Shown: piece by piece, positions 11,901-24,300 of the stretch
How positions within the stretch are numbered: the stretch's first letter is position 1
How the letters are laid out: each line of letters begins with the position of its first letter
NCBI GenBank assembly: GCA_002633005.1
Contig: NMRA01000350.1
Coordinates: 404,663-468,662, forward strand
Source: Phoronis australis
Taxonomy: Eukaryota; Phoronida; Phoronidae
Direction of reading: 5' to 3'
Length of the DNA stretch: 64,000 nucleotides
Program-made: the position numbers and the translations under genes
The notes under the pieces: model-generated
What the model saw: only the letters and a program-made list of their open reading frames with translations
Told to the model about the DNA's origin: nothing
The model's database searches: none

Positions 11901-14900
11901 TGCTATTACTTTTAATGCACGATACCAAAAAACAATATTGTGGTTTTTCTCCTAAGAACACGCGCATGTGGTAACATGTGGAGATAACTCACCAGCATCG
12001 GCTTGAACGAACACGACTAAAAATTCCCATATTTGTGAAAGACTGGTTTAAGAAGGAATTTTGGTATATTTACGATTTTAACTATTCTGATAAGGGCTTA
12101 ATATCTCATTTCTAAGGATTTTTTCCACACGCCGGGCTTGGTACTTTTCGCATCGACACTCAAAATTAAGGAACAGGTAAAATTCATTGTTTATTCACAC
12201 TCAAATTCCATATCAAACCCGTTGCCGAATTGCAATAGGAGGAGGAGGTAATTTATTGATGATACTTAATTTTGGAAAAAAATCTATTCTATCATTTGCA
12301 GTTCAATCTATTTTTGATGAAATTTACGCATTAGCCATAAATCAATTGTCAAAAACTCTTATTTGCATTTTCAATTTGTGTCGCCTAGTGCTCTTGCTAT
12401 GAGCAAAAATATGAAGTAAATTAACATTTGCATTTTGACTATTCATCTTTTGAAGACTTTTTGCATTGTTTAGAATCCCTGGATGATAAAACAATGTAAT
12501 GTACCCCTGCATGCAGTTAAGCATGTCTATTACCTTGTTTCCAGACCCAGCCTATGGACACAAAGGTGTAAATTTAATTCTCCACTGATCAAACTACGGT
12601 TATGAGCAAGAGTTGGATAAAAGCTGAACCGAATTTGCAATTCTTCTTGCACGATATGTGAGTATTACAACCGGAAAATTTAACGTACTGATGTTAGTCG
12701 ACGCATGTACATTTCCAGACAAGGTGGTCGTTTCTTGCAGAAATCATGTAAAGAAAAACTATTTTCTAGCATGGTGCAGGACTTCTAAGTAATGTTTTTG
12801 CTTGAACTAAATTGCTGTCTCTGATGTTACAAACGTCTTCGTTACGGGCTATGGGCTGCATTTGCGTGTCGCTGTTTTCTCGTATATTATCGATTAGTGT
12901 GCAAATGTACAATACAATAGCACGAACATCGATCTGAAAAACAATAAACGGTACTTTAATTTTTTTTGTTTGTTTTAACGACATTTTGTAGCTTTTTCGC
13001 GGGAAAGATTTTGATTAATTTACTGTTGCATGAGCGGCGCAGTACTCAAGTAAGTGCGGGTTATAGCCCCCTCCCCCCATCCCCCTATGATGCGCCGCCC
13101 ATATTTGGAGTGTCCAAGCATCAGATTTGCATTTTCACCAAATTTGCCGTGATTGCCCCTCTTTTCACGATTCTGTTATTCGTGCAGTGCGATGAGATAT
13201 ATTTTCTTTTCCGTAGACGGGCAAAGGGTCTTTCACGGTGGCTGCGCGTGTCTCGTATTAATTGTAAAGGAATCTGCATCAGCAAAATAGCTAAGAAAAT
13301 CATAGGCTTTTTGGTGTCTACAGTCAATAACAGTAACCTGATGATGCTTCCCTTACGGAAGGATGCAACTGACGAGTTAAGATTCTGTACAATATGCATC
13401 TTTTGGATATCTTACCATTGTCATTTTAGGGTTAAAAACAGTGCTGACCATCTGGTAGGTACTTTGCTGCAGGAGACACATAAACCAATCCACCTTGACA
13501 AGCCAACTCGTCAAGCTTAGTATCAACTAGAGTACTGTCTATCGAATTGTTTCAAACGATGAATCAAATGTCCCATAATTGTAAGTGCCGTTTCATTATG
13601 GATGGCAGGCTTATACTATAAGTGCCAGAGGAGAACTTACAGTGTTGATGTCTTGTTAGACTTGCTACCTTCATAACGCATCGAAAGGTAACACTGCTTT
13701 CTCGCAATGCTATTGTACTGCAATTCACGAAAGTTACAATCGTTTTGTAGTTTTAGGTCTTTTGTAAGATGTATGGTAGAGGTGGTGATGGTCCCGGTTG
13801 ACTATTTGTGCCGGAGACTAGCAGTGCATCAAGGTCCACGTCACGCTATCAAAATGCATCTAAGATCACTCACTATGGCAACTGCCAACGTTCAAAACAG
13901 AAAACAAGAACTTGACACAAAACAGAACCCAGAACTTGACACAATGAATGGATTGACAGTGATCTGTCAAAACTGGGTGTTCACAGTACATGGGACTAAT
14001 AGTTCAGTCATTGTGAACAAAGCTCTTTCCTAACGAAAAACACTACTCGAGATTTTAACCCACGGATGTATGAACAGTGTCGAGGTCGTAAAGTAAGTTA
14101 TGGTAACATTTACAAATTATTTAACCGTACACATTCAAAGGAATTGGTGTTTCACCGACTACAGGTTTCACCGACGATCCGTAAATTTATACAAACCTCG
14201 CAAACGCCGAACTTTACCTGATGCACCGGAGTGAAAACGCCCACCTCACAACTGTAAATTAGTCCCAAATAGAACAAAGTATGCCTAAGGTATGTGCAGT
14301 CATTACTAATCACTCAAGCCAATTTTCTGCATCTGTCATAAACATATCGACCTGTAATTCGCAAAAAACAGCGTGAAACAGTCGTATCCCAAAGGAAAAC
14401 ACGCGGGGTAGTGGCAACTCGAACCACCACTTTTTCAGCGATCCTATTGGCAGAAACAAAAGACTGGTGCAAATCTCTCATTATGCACCCGCCTTGTTTA
14501 TCGTCGACAGATCGATACGCACACATTGTCTTAGAACACTTCAGGAGACTCATGTTGTTGTTAAGCTGTAAATTGTTTCCAATAGTTCGATAACAAACAC
14601 CTATTCCCATTGAAATCGTTCATTGCCTCTAAAGGAAGCACAAGCATAATAAGCTTTTGAGTTGGCATAGCATCAGTACTTATGGTTTTTATCACTTTTG
14701 ATTGATTTTGGATTGTATAAATTCAAACTAGAAAAACACAAGAAAACTTTTAACCAAAAGAAGTATGTCCCAGGCTGACCTTGGATAATAAAAACGCAAA
14801 CATTGCCATGTGACGTATGTTTTCCAGAACGCAATGAACGTAAACAATGGAAACATAAAATGGATTGGGTACAAGGGGCCTCGAAAAACGACTGCATGAG

Positions 14901-15754
14901 AAATGCTGATTTATTCGAGATGGGAATTCCATTCAGTGACACTATTGGAATCCCTCGGCTACCACCGCAAACAGTACTTTAAGACATAAGGTATATTATG
15001 TAAACAACAAATGCAAAAAGTCACCCTATCGGGTTCCTTGTTATCTCACGTCGGGCGTCCTGAGTAATTCCTTTTGCACTATTGGACAAAGAAATCGAAA
15101 ACCTGTCGTGAATGGCCAAATCTATGCGAATCGTTGCTGTCGGTGACAACAAGGTATTTTTCCGCTCCAAATATTAACCACCCTATCATTCTGTCACCGT
15201 GGGCAAAAATTGCTATGGTCACAAAGTTCCAGTGACTTTGAAATAAGTTTACCGTAATAATAATCTAAAAGTTGGAAATTACTGCCCTAGAAAGTCCATA
15301 TTGAACAGTGATTTTCCCTCACTTTTGACTTACTTCAGTTTTTTTGCAAAATAACTCCTAACACGTGTAATTTAAAATAGATTTGCAGCAACAAATGCCC
15401 AAGAATATTCCGCATATTCGAGTAATTAACTTGCTATTGGAAAGACCTACGTGGACAAAAATCAATCAAATGGTCAATTTGATCTGATTGTATATGTTTC
15501 TTTGTTACTAATACGAACCTTTGTCAACAAAAATCGGTGATCGATACTGGACATCAACTCGTGCTCAGTGCTCTGCATATCCACACACCTTATGCTCGTA
15601 CCATACAGTATGTAGTTGAAATACCACATTCCTCATAACTGATTGTGACTCTTAACAGGTACGACTTAAAATCACGATAGATTTAATTCATGTTCTAGCT
15701 TAAAAATATTGTAAATTCGGTCTACTAAAACTGTTAACCCTCTAATATGTTTAT

Positions 15755-15768
15755 TGCTTTATTTTCAG
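15755..15768 (+). promoter_or_regulatory. 3' splice acceptor of a 5' UTR intron upstream of paralogue 2
   Basis: A T-rich tract ending TTTTCAG lies five bases before ATG 15774. It matches the position of the acceptor in the divergent paralogue, so the whole coding region is one exon preceded by a spliced leader exon. Confidence 0.65.
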
Positions 15769-15773
15769 GAATC

Positions 15774-18700
15774 ATGAGTAAAGTCGGAGCAGATTTGAAT
15801 CCGCGATACTCGGACGACCGATATCGGTATACTTTAACGCATCTCAAAAGTAAGTTGAACAAGGACTTAGAAAAAATTACTGTAACTCATCAGGACGCTG
15901 TCAAAAAGAAAGAAATACGAATACAGGAACTTGAAAGTGAGAGCGACCTTAAAAACGAAAACATTCTATTACTAAACAAGGAAGTTGTTTACGTCAGGAA
16001 TAACCTGAGGTTCTGTGCGGACGAATTGAAATTGCGCAAAACTGAAAAGGACAATTGGAGAAAAAGATGCGAATCTTTAGCAATAGACCTAGTCAGAACG
16101 GTGGATCATTTAAAATTGTTGGGTGTACTTTCCCAGAAGTCACTCACAAGCCTCGCTAATACCGGACAGAAGTTAAAAATTGCACATGCCAGTCTTAGGC
16201 TGCAGGAGTACATAGCTGAGAAAAATTCCGCTGACAAATATCTTCAAAAACAGAAGAAAGTGTTGAAGGAATCTCCAACGGATGAAGTAAAAGAAAATGT
16301 TCGAAGTTTTGAAATTACACTTGAGCTTTTGAAAGAACAAATTGCAAGTGTGGAAGACATAATAAAGGCAAGGAGAAGCGAGCTCAGTGGTACTGGCATT
16401 GACGACAAAGAATTAGATTCAGAGTTTTGTCGACAGAAGTTAACTTCTGGAATAGATAAATTATTTAGCGACGTTCAAGAGGCATTGGCGAGCTCGCCGA
16501 AATCCACAACAAAATTACCCGCCTCGAAAATTACTGATACTGTGAAGACAACAGAAACTGAAGACAAGGTAACAGTGGGAACACCTGTTAATGAAGACTT
16601 GGTTGAAAAAGTGACAACCCTTGAAAAAGAAAAGAAAGAGTTGTCGTTGGAACTGAGAAAATTGAAAGACGAAAGGCACAACGCGTCGCCTGTTAGTTTG
16701 AATGATAAAGCAAAACCCGTTCAAGAGGTGTTTGTGTCGTTTCAGACTAACATTGCTGAGCTGACTTCTCAACTGGCTGAAATGAACGTCCTTCTCGAGA
16801 CAGAACAGGAAGCTAACGGAAAGTTGGAGCAAACAGTCGCCGATCTGCGCACTGAAATCGAACAAATTAAGAAGCAGGGTAGTGATGAAGATGGGGTGAA
16901 AGAGAAGTTGGAAAAGGATGTCCAAGAATTGAATATCCTTTTTGATGAAGAAAAAGAAACCGTAGTTCGACTCAAAGAAGAGATTGAAAAACTTCAGACT
17001 GAATGTACAAGGTTAGGAAAACAAAACACGGGTTTATTAAAGATGAGAAATGAAGCAGCTACCAAGAAAAAGGAGATGGATTCTGAAACAGACGACCTAA
17101 AAAAGACACTAGAAAGTGAACGAGAACTATTAAAAACATTAAAAGAAGAGAAAAATAAACTTTATGCAGATAATAAACAGCTTAAAATGCAAGTTATTAA
17201 CATTCAGAAACAAAACAAAGAAGCTGAAAGCGAAGAAAAGAATTTGTCGGAATTGGAAGAACTAAGGGTTCATTTTGAAAAAGAAAGACTTGCTTCATCT
17301 GTTCTCCGTGAAGAAAAAACCAAGTTAAATACAGACATGCAGAAGTTGCGAAAACAGGCCCAACGGCACGCAGATGATATTGCGTCGCGGACCAAAGAGC
17401 TTGCTGGCATAAAAGAGCATTGTAGAACTACGGATGATAAGAACAGAAAACTGGAAGCAGATGTGAAGCAACTAACAATTCAAGTGAAATCCTTGGAGAA
17501 ACAGAGGTTAAAGACAAGTGGATTGAGTGGAGAGCTCCAAGAAACTAACGCTCTGTTGGAACAGCACAAAACAACAACGTTAAATTTGCAAGACGAAAAC
17601 AAAAAATTAAGAGCAGAAACGGGCGAATTGCAATTGAAACTTTCAACGTTAAATAATGAAATGGAGTCCCAAATCAATAAATTAAAGTCAGAGCTTCAAG
17701 AAACAAAATCTAAGCGTGACTACGAAAAAAACGAAAACAGACAAACACAGCAAACTGAACTTAAAAATGGGACTGTACCTTTGACGAGCGGTGCCGCGGC
17801 TAGCGACGACCTAAGTAAACTCCAAGTGCAGCTGGAACGAGAGATACAGGCAACACAAGGGTTACGAAACGACAATACTCTGCTGAAGACGGAGAAAAAG
17901 AAGTTGCAAGAGACAATAGACCGATTAAACGGGGAGCTTACATCTATCTCACATGCCGTTCTCAAAGAAAAGGAAGAGACTCGCAATGCCCAAGATGAAT
18001 CTAGGAAGCTTCAAAGCGATTTAAAACAAGCCGAAATTAAGATGAAATCAATGGAACAACAGAAGGTAAAATCGAAGGGAAGTAATGGCAACTCTGAAAT
18101 TTCGGAACTAAATAATTTGTTGGAACAGGAGAAGAAGATCTCTGAGTCCTTACAAAACGAGGCAAAAGAGTTACGTCAACTGCAACTTGACATGACCAAT
18201 AAGCTAGAAGCTTTGGAGAAGCTAAAGAAAGAGAACGAAGGTAGATTGAAGAGACAAAAATCTGAAGCAGATGAACTGCAAGCGACTTTGAATAAGGAGA
18301 GAGAGGCTATAAAATCTCTTGAATCGAAAGTCAAGAGATTAAAGACGACAGAGGAAAAGTGTGAAAAATTAAAGAAGGATGTAGACGATGGCTTGAAAGC
18401 TTTACAAAAAGAAAAGGACACGGTTCAGAAAGCAAAAGAGGAAAACGGTGTCCTATTAGAGCAGGTAAAACAGCTCACTGAAGAAAGTGCTGAACTTAGC
18501 TCTGACAAGAATAAAATAAAACGATTGCAGCGAGAAACCAAAGATTTGGAATTGAAATTAAAACAACTTGAACAAGATAAAGAGACTGAGATTGCAGAGC
18601 TCAGTAGAGATAAAGCAGAGGCAGAACAAAAGGTGGCGTCGCTGTCTAAAGAGCTTGATGAAAAGAAACTGTATCTAGAACAAACAAAAGGGAAATCTGA

Positions 18701-19061
18701 AGACTTGAATATAGCCAAAGAATCGATCGCAGCAGACATGACTATATTGAAGCAGAAGAAAGTAGAAGCAGAAGAGCGAGTCAAAAGTCTCTCTGCTGAT
18801 GTAAAAGAGCAAAAGTTGCTTTTGCGCAAGGCACAAGAGAGGATGAACGACGCAAACATTGAGAAGGAACAGCTTTATGTTGACAACAAACAATTGAAAA
18901 AGCAAATCAAAGCATTACAGGAAGACCTCGCAAAACAACAGGCGGAGGGCAAGGGTTCGGATGAGGAAAGGGCTAAACTAGAGGAAGAGCTTAAATCAGT
19001 GAAACAAAACCTCATGAAAATGAAAATGATTTTTGCGGCGATGAAACAGAAAGGAAAATAG
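15774..19061 (+). CDS. Giant coiled-coil protein, 1095 aa, single coding exon (paralogue 2)
   Basis: The open frame extends back to an ATG at 15747, but a TTTATTTTCAG acceptor ends at 15768, so translation most likely starts at the ATG at 15774. The product is Lys/Glu/Leu-rich coiled coil without signal peptide or membrane segment. Its first 110 residues align with the minus-strand paralogue (NPRYSDDRYRYTLTHLKSKL, then KD/EEWRK-C), as does a second block near residue 317 (VQEVFVSFQTNIAEL). A loose repeat of the form LLExEKxxxxxLxxExxxL recurs near residues 335, 385, 497, 590, 778 and 835. The C-terminus (LKMKMIFAAMKQ-like) matches residues around 1050-1075 of the paralogue, so this copy is shorter at the end. 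Role unknown; a filament, tether or scaffold is inferred from the architecture only. Confidence 0.9.
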   Translation: MSKVGADLNPRYSDDRYRYTLTHLKSKLNKDLEKITVTHQDAVKKKEIRIQELESESDLKNENILLLNKEVVYVRNNLRFCADELKLRKTEKDNWRKRCESLAIDLVRTVDHLKLLGVLSQKSLTSLANTGQKLKIAHASLRLQEYIAEKNSADKYLQKQKKVLKESPTDEVKENVRSFEITLELLKEQIASVEDIIKARRSELSGTGIDDKELDSEFCRQKLTSGIDKLFSDVQEALASSPKSTTKLPASKITDTVKTTETEDKVTVGTPVNEDLVEKVTTLEKEKKELSLELRKLKDERHNASPVSLNDKAKPVQEVFVSFQTNIAELTSQLAEMNVLLETEQEANGKLEQTVADLRTEIEQIKKQGSDEDGVKEKLEKDVQELNILFDEEKETVVRLKEEIEKLQTECTRLGKQNTGLLKMRNEAATKKKEMDSETDDLKKTLESERELLKTLKEEKNKLYADNKQLKMQVINIQKQNKEAESEEKNLSELEELRVHFEKERLASSVLREEKTKLNTDMQKLRKQAQRHADDIASRTKELAGIKEHCRTTDDKNRKLEADVKQLTIQVKSLEKQRLKTSGLSGELQETNALLEQHKTTTLNLQDENKKLRAETGELQLKLSTLNNEMESQINKLKSELQETKSKRDYEKNENRQTQQTELKNGTVPLTSGAAASDDLSKLQVQLEREIQATQGLRNDNTLLKTEKKKLQETIDRLNGELTSISHAVLKEKEETRNAQDESRKLQSDLKQAEIKMKSMEQQKVKSKGSNGNSEISELNNLLEQEKKISESLQNEAKELRQLQLDMTNKLEALEKLKKENEGRLKRQKSEADELQATLNKEREAIKSLESKVKRLKTTEEKCEKLKKDVDDGLKALQKEKDTVQKAKEENGVLLEQVKQLTEESAELSSDKNKIKRLQRETKDLELKLKQLEQDKETEIAELSRDKAEAEQKVASLSKELDEKKLYLEQTKGKSEDLNIAKESIAADMTILKQKKVEAEERVKSLSADVKEQKLLLRKAQERMNDANIEKEQLYVDNKQLKKQIKALQEDLAKQQAEGKGSDEERAKLEEELKSVKQNLMKMKMIFAAMKQKGK

Positions 19062-20770
19062 TCTGACCGAATTTGTTTTCTGTTGAGTCAGCATCAATTC
19101 TACAATCTAGCTATGCCATCGTTGGGTCGATCTTGAATTTGCATGATGTTTTTTCTGGTATTTTCGCATGTATTTTATTATTTGATTTTCATTGTATCAG
19201 TCTTCTTTGTAGCACTAGCAATCAACTGCCGATACGATTATGTAGCATACAATACACCTATTTGTCAATAAGTGCACAACTCTGTGGGCTTGATCTAATC
19301 TTGCACTATTGCCATCTGCACTCCAGTTTAAAATGTAGAGTTAGAGGAAAGGGTGATTTTGTAAGATGTTGTTGACATGTGAATTTATATTATGATATAA
19401 TGCGAATGATCCAGGCCTTTTAGTTTCAACGGATTGTTTATTGTGTTAAGACATGGCCGCCTTTGGACTTAACAGAAACGTAATTGATTGCAGGAGAAAA
19501 ATCAATAGCTCGCGTTTTACGATTGTGAGCGAAACAGTTATTTCGTATTTGTAGTAAATTAAGGCACTATAAGTTCCAATAGTTCAGTGCCAAAGTCATT
19601 AACACTGAAGTGCTGAATTGGTGAGGGTCACTAACACGAAAACTTCCGGTTGTGATTTGAATCTCGATTTTTCCCAATATAGTACATGCATGATAGTTTT
19701 TGAAAAGACGTTGTATTTTATTTTCTGCAAGGAAGAGTTCGCTCAATCACCAATTGTTGAACCAGCAAAGGCACTGGTCCATTTACGACGACGATTTTCT
19801 CTTCACGAAACTTTTATTAGACTTATAACGCTATCTGTTCTTGAAAAAACACGCAGTAAAAATCAGATGCCTTATTGGGTTGACACGACCATCCCGCCGA
19901 ACGTTGGGAAAACCAGTACAGGACGGCGCTTCATTGAAACTCAACTAGCTCAATATATGGGATAGACACGTCAACTGGCTAACGCAGTAATTGGCTTCTC
20001 ATTAAAATTCCAGTCTCACGAACCACTTTGTTAATCATCGATCAGGATAAGTTCACCTGCGTTCGGCGAGTGCGAATTTTTGGTTTTGGCGAAAGTTATA
20101 AACATTTGAGTTGTGAGCTTGGCGGTATCTAATGAATATTTTAGATTGTGATAATTATGCACTTGATGGTCGATATGCGTGTAATAGCCAAATACGGGAA
20201 TCGAAGCTTATGTGGAGGTCTAGGTTTGTATCTGCAATTTAGTGACCCACTCAGGACCCTGCCTGGTAGCCAAAGGTGCTCCATCTTGAAAAATTATGTA
20301 ACAGAATTTCAGCGTCCGTGATGCAGAGAACATTTTTGTGGTTACCAGTGGTAGTAAATTGTAACGTAAGGGGAAGAAGGTGAACCTCATGGCGACTGGG
20401 ACATCTCTAAGAAACCCTTAGTCCGGCACTATGCCTCCATTTGTTATTTATAACTGTTTTGTACCAGTTACAAACATGATTAGACAAACTATTATTACTA
20501 TCATAGTTCGGGAATTATGGAAGCAATGAATCGGATTTCTGTTGCATTCGGCCAACAATATTCGAGGACATGCACGTATGGCCCACATACCTTTCATTAC
20601 GATAACTATGCCCTAATTTAAAACTCCCTCAAATCTATAAGCTCCACGTAGTCCCTTTTCGGTTTGATATCTTTCAAAGCAGATGTCAATCAGTTTATCA
20701 TTTGGGAATTCGCATATGGGACTGTGTGGGTCAACAGACGCTACCGCAGTCATTTTGTCACTTCATTACT
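19062..20770. other. Intergenic, no gene recognised
   Basis: Contains the expected 3' UTR of paralogue 2 and the promoter of the discoidin gene. Open frames at 19073-19375 and 19618-19965 show no recognisable domain. No clear AATAAA was found close to the upstream stop. Confidence 0.4.
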
Positions 20771-21098
20771 ATGGGTGCAGTCGCATTGCGTATTCTTGCG
20801 TATTTTGTGGCCGGTTGTGTCTACGCATTAGGTGCACCGAATGAAATTGTACTCGACCAGCTAATACAAGAGTACGAGGAAAAGATTCTTGTCCTCGAGC
20901 AATCCATTCGCGATGTGAAAGCCCAAACAACGGCCTTGGACCAGGCGTTGTCGCACAAAGAAAAGTCTTTGCTTAACTGTCAACAGTACTTGCAAGATGG
21001 TTATTTTAGAATGGCTGAGGCTGGTATTATTGACAAGTACGACCAGTTGATATCAGCGCTTGGAGTGACGGTAGACAAGATTCATCCGGACTACAGAG
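20771..21098 (+). CDS. Discoidin gene exon 1: signal peptide and coiled coil
   Basis: Start chosen at ATG 20771, because the next upstream in-frame ATG (20702) would bury the hydrophobic segment behind 23 residues. The hydrophobic core ALRILAYFVAGCVYALG is followed by Ala-Pro. Residues 24-69 show heptads of Leu/Ile, ending in a Cys that could disulfide-link an oligomer. The donor is AGAG/GTACAT (phase 1). Confidence 0.75.
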
Positions 21099-21346
21099 GT
21101 ACATGTACTCGTGTTACTAAAGGCTAATAACGCGCTGTTAAAATCGCTTCTATATCGTTATATGGTTAACATCTTAAAAAGTAAGTATAGGCTAGGCCTA
21201 CCTACCGTTCTCGGTTCTATTTTACCAGAGATCTTGAAAATGGACATGAATCAGATATGCATATGTGCAGCTGGAAATTCTTGACAAATTGAGATATTTG
21301 TCTCACGGTGAAAGAGTGTGGTCTTAAGAAATCAGACTTGGCAGAA

Positions 21347-21394
<48 letters not shown>

Positions 21395-24300
21395 TAAGAG
21401 AACTATACAGATCCGGGGCATTTTTATATATGAAACCTTTACTGTGGGGTTGCAAAAAATTGTGGGGTATATATAATGCCCCACAATTTCAGACCTATCA
21501 GAAACTGTTCTTTGGTATGCACAGTGTCTCCACGTGTATTCTCTCAACAACTTGGTTTCATAAGAACATCCTATATATAACTCTGATCAGGCCCTCCCAA
21601 AAGATGTCACTGTTAATGAGTGCCCTGCTCCAGACAGTCATATGTGACCTACATTGGTGCAGTGTTATGTAATGCCCATTAACTTAGTTGACCTTCCACT
21701 GTAACAAGAATCTGAGGTTTTGATTTTAGTGTTATAGAGTTGGAGTTGAACATCCGTTTCAGAGTTTGAGTTGAGACACGTTTTACTTCGTTTTATCTGA
21801 AATGAGTATGTTTGAGTAGAAGATGGTACATTCAAGATCCAAGTCTATGGTAAGTCTTTCAAATTTCTTAATATTTTGATTATTTAAGTTATTGCAAATT
21901 CATGTATTAGACTGGCATAATCATGGCTAACATGTATTTGGCAGTGTCCTACAAACTATTTCTAATGCAGAAGATGCGGTCAAATACTCGCATCTGTCCC
22001 TCCTAAAAATATTTCAAAATCTAACCACCCCTTTATTATGAGCTGAAGAATGTCTTTTACTATAAAAATTCAAGAGAGTTGTAGATTTCTTTGCTTTGTA
22101 TCGCTGAGAATTCTTGCACTTCGTAAGATTTTCCAGATTCACTGCGATATGGTACCTTTTCTAAGAGAACTCCTTACAATTAAATGGGTGCCCTTTCAAT
22201 AGCGATTCTCCTACGAAATTCGTCCATTTTGTGGACTGGAACGCTACAAAAGGCCCTCTAAGATGGAATCCCAGTATCAAATGGATAAGCAATAACTATG
22301 CATATAAAAAATTTTAATAAGAAGCATTTACACTAAAACATATCGTGAGGCATTGAGTCAAATCACTCATAAAACTTTTGCAGTTTGGTCTGGTTATCGT
22401 AAATGTCAAGCACAAACTTTTCATTAAAGAATATTTTACACTTCAAACAAGCGTGAAAAATTAACGACCAAAGGTATAGATATGCTGTGATGTTTGCCCA
22501 GTTCTTTAAATGTGAGTATCTTCTTAATGAAGCATGAAACAGTTCATGTTTTCACATTGATTCAATGTGAGGGGTCTAGTATCAACCTTAGATCCTTTTC
22601 AACCCTTACATGAAGCCTTTGAAATCAGTGTCTGAAAACCAAATCTCAAACTTGAAATGGGAAATTCCAGGGTTAAATAATTTCCTGAAGTTATTTTGTG
22701 TGAGTTGCCAAATTATACAGGTTCTCAAATCTTTACTAACTATGTGCCTAGAATGTGTATTCACTAAATATATTTTCTGTTGTCATTAAAAGGACGGCAC
22801 AAACACTAGAGCAGCAGGTGCTGGATAGATCACTGCATTTATAATTTGTTTCAGATGAAGAAGTGAGGGAGTGCCGTTTTCGTCACAAGGTGTTCAGTTC
22901 TGCAAAAATAACCATGAATTTACTCTGATAGATCGTCTGAAAGGTATTTCTTGCAACTAAAATTACTTGTTTTTCAAATTTTACNTACATGACATACCTT
23001 TCAGACGATCTATCAGAAAATTCTTGATTATTTTAGCAGAACTGAACACCTTGTGACGAAAACAGCATCGATCACTTCTTCATCTGAAACAAATTATAAA
23101 TGCAGTGATCTATGCTGCACCTTTACATTTGCATTCATTTGTTTGGCTTACTTAAATATTTCTTCTAAATTTCCATTAACATGAGTTTGAAAGTTTTTAA
23201 GTTATTTTGCTACATTAAATGGGTCACCTAGTTAACAATAAATATGTTGCGAAGAAAACTGTTGCAAATAACGAAATGTGCAATATGCTAGTTGATGTAT
23301 GTCTGAAAAAGAGGCTCATATGCTGATGGAATAAGGATCAAAATGACTCTAATGAAAGAATTAAATCAAAGTAGCCATTAATTATGACCTCGCACTCATG
23401 AGTTTAAAAACTTAAAATAGTGGACACCTTGCAGAAATGTGTAGAATCTAAGAAAATGTGTAATATGTATGTTTCCCATAATACTTCATTTATGTGAAAC
23501 TCACACTCCTACTTAACTCACCCATGTGAAGTTGCATGTTTCCTTACTCTGAGAAAACAAGCACCAAATTCTATCTTCATCTGTGTCATTGTCACTTGAA
23601 CTGAAAGGAGTGACAACAGTCTCATCTGGAAAAAATCAAAACTGTCAATAGAAATGAAATGTTGTCTATAGGCCAAAGGGTCTTCAGTCCGAAAACAATA
23701 GGAACTATAGCCCGAAGAGTCAATAGTCGGAATAGAAAACTTGTTAATAGTTTTTTTACATTATTCTGTAATATACGGAGTTAAATGTCTTCAGGATTTC
23801 AATTAATTTTACACCATTTTCTCCATCTTTTAAAATTCCGTAGAGCTGTGTGAAGCAGGCAAAGCTCTCTTTCGTGAGATTGTGGTTATTCAATGAAAAA
23901 CAACCTGAACAAGATACATGTACGAACACTTAGTTTGATGATTAAAAATATTCTAGGTGGCTACCGAGTTGGTAACGACAGATAAAATTCCCCTTAATTT
24001 TACAGTGCTGTAGTGATAAAATAAGAGGTAAGCAGGCACCCTTCGTGTCGCTTTTAGCGCTGATTTTTAATAAAAAAGTGCATTGAACTCACAAACATGT
24101 AGGCATTTATTTTGACTCATGAGTAGGTATTCACATAGAGTCCGCAGTGGCAGATCTTGGATGTCGGAGAAAAAGGTCAAACAGCACATTTTCGAAAGCA
24201 AAGGTCCGCGTGCATTCCAAGTGGTCTCAGAAGGGGGCTCAAGCACAATTATAAAAGAAAATAGAAGCGTAACGCCCAGAAGCGATACGGTGGCAGTGAC

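Larger units (their letters stand above)
7843..15768. other. Divergent spacer between coiled-coil paralogues
   Basis: Nearly 8 kb separates the two divergently transcribed genes. It should contain both promoters, both 5' UTR exons and both 5' UTR introns. I see a small TIR element at 8672-8920, one copy of a dispersed repeat at about 11225-11310, and otherwise AT-rich sequence. A possible donor CAG/GTACGA at 15658-15659 would give a 110-bp intron for the right-hand gene, but this is weak. The longest open frame, 12966-13520, shows no recognisable domain. Confidence 0.4.

Noticed and set aside
12966-13520. 184-codon open frame on the plus strand
   Set aside because: No domain, splice signals or duplicate; the starting codon is not ATG-supported, and composition resembles random AT-rich sequence. 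An antisense frame of 92 codons overlaps it.
15747-15773. Upstream ATG adding MFIALFSGI to coiled-coil paralogue 2
   Set aside because: These codons overlap the TTTATTTTCAG acceptor and are absent from the paralogue.
18425-18859. Ser/Phe-rich minus-strand frames opposite the coiled-coil genes
   Set aside because: They are complements of Lys/Glu/Leu-rich codons and occur all along both coiled-coil genes.
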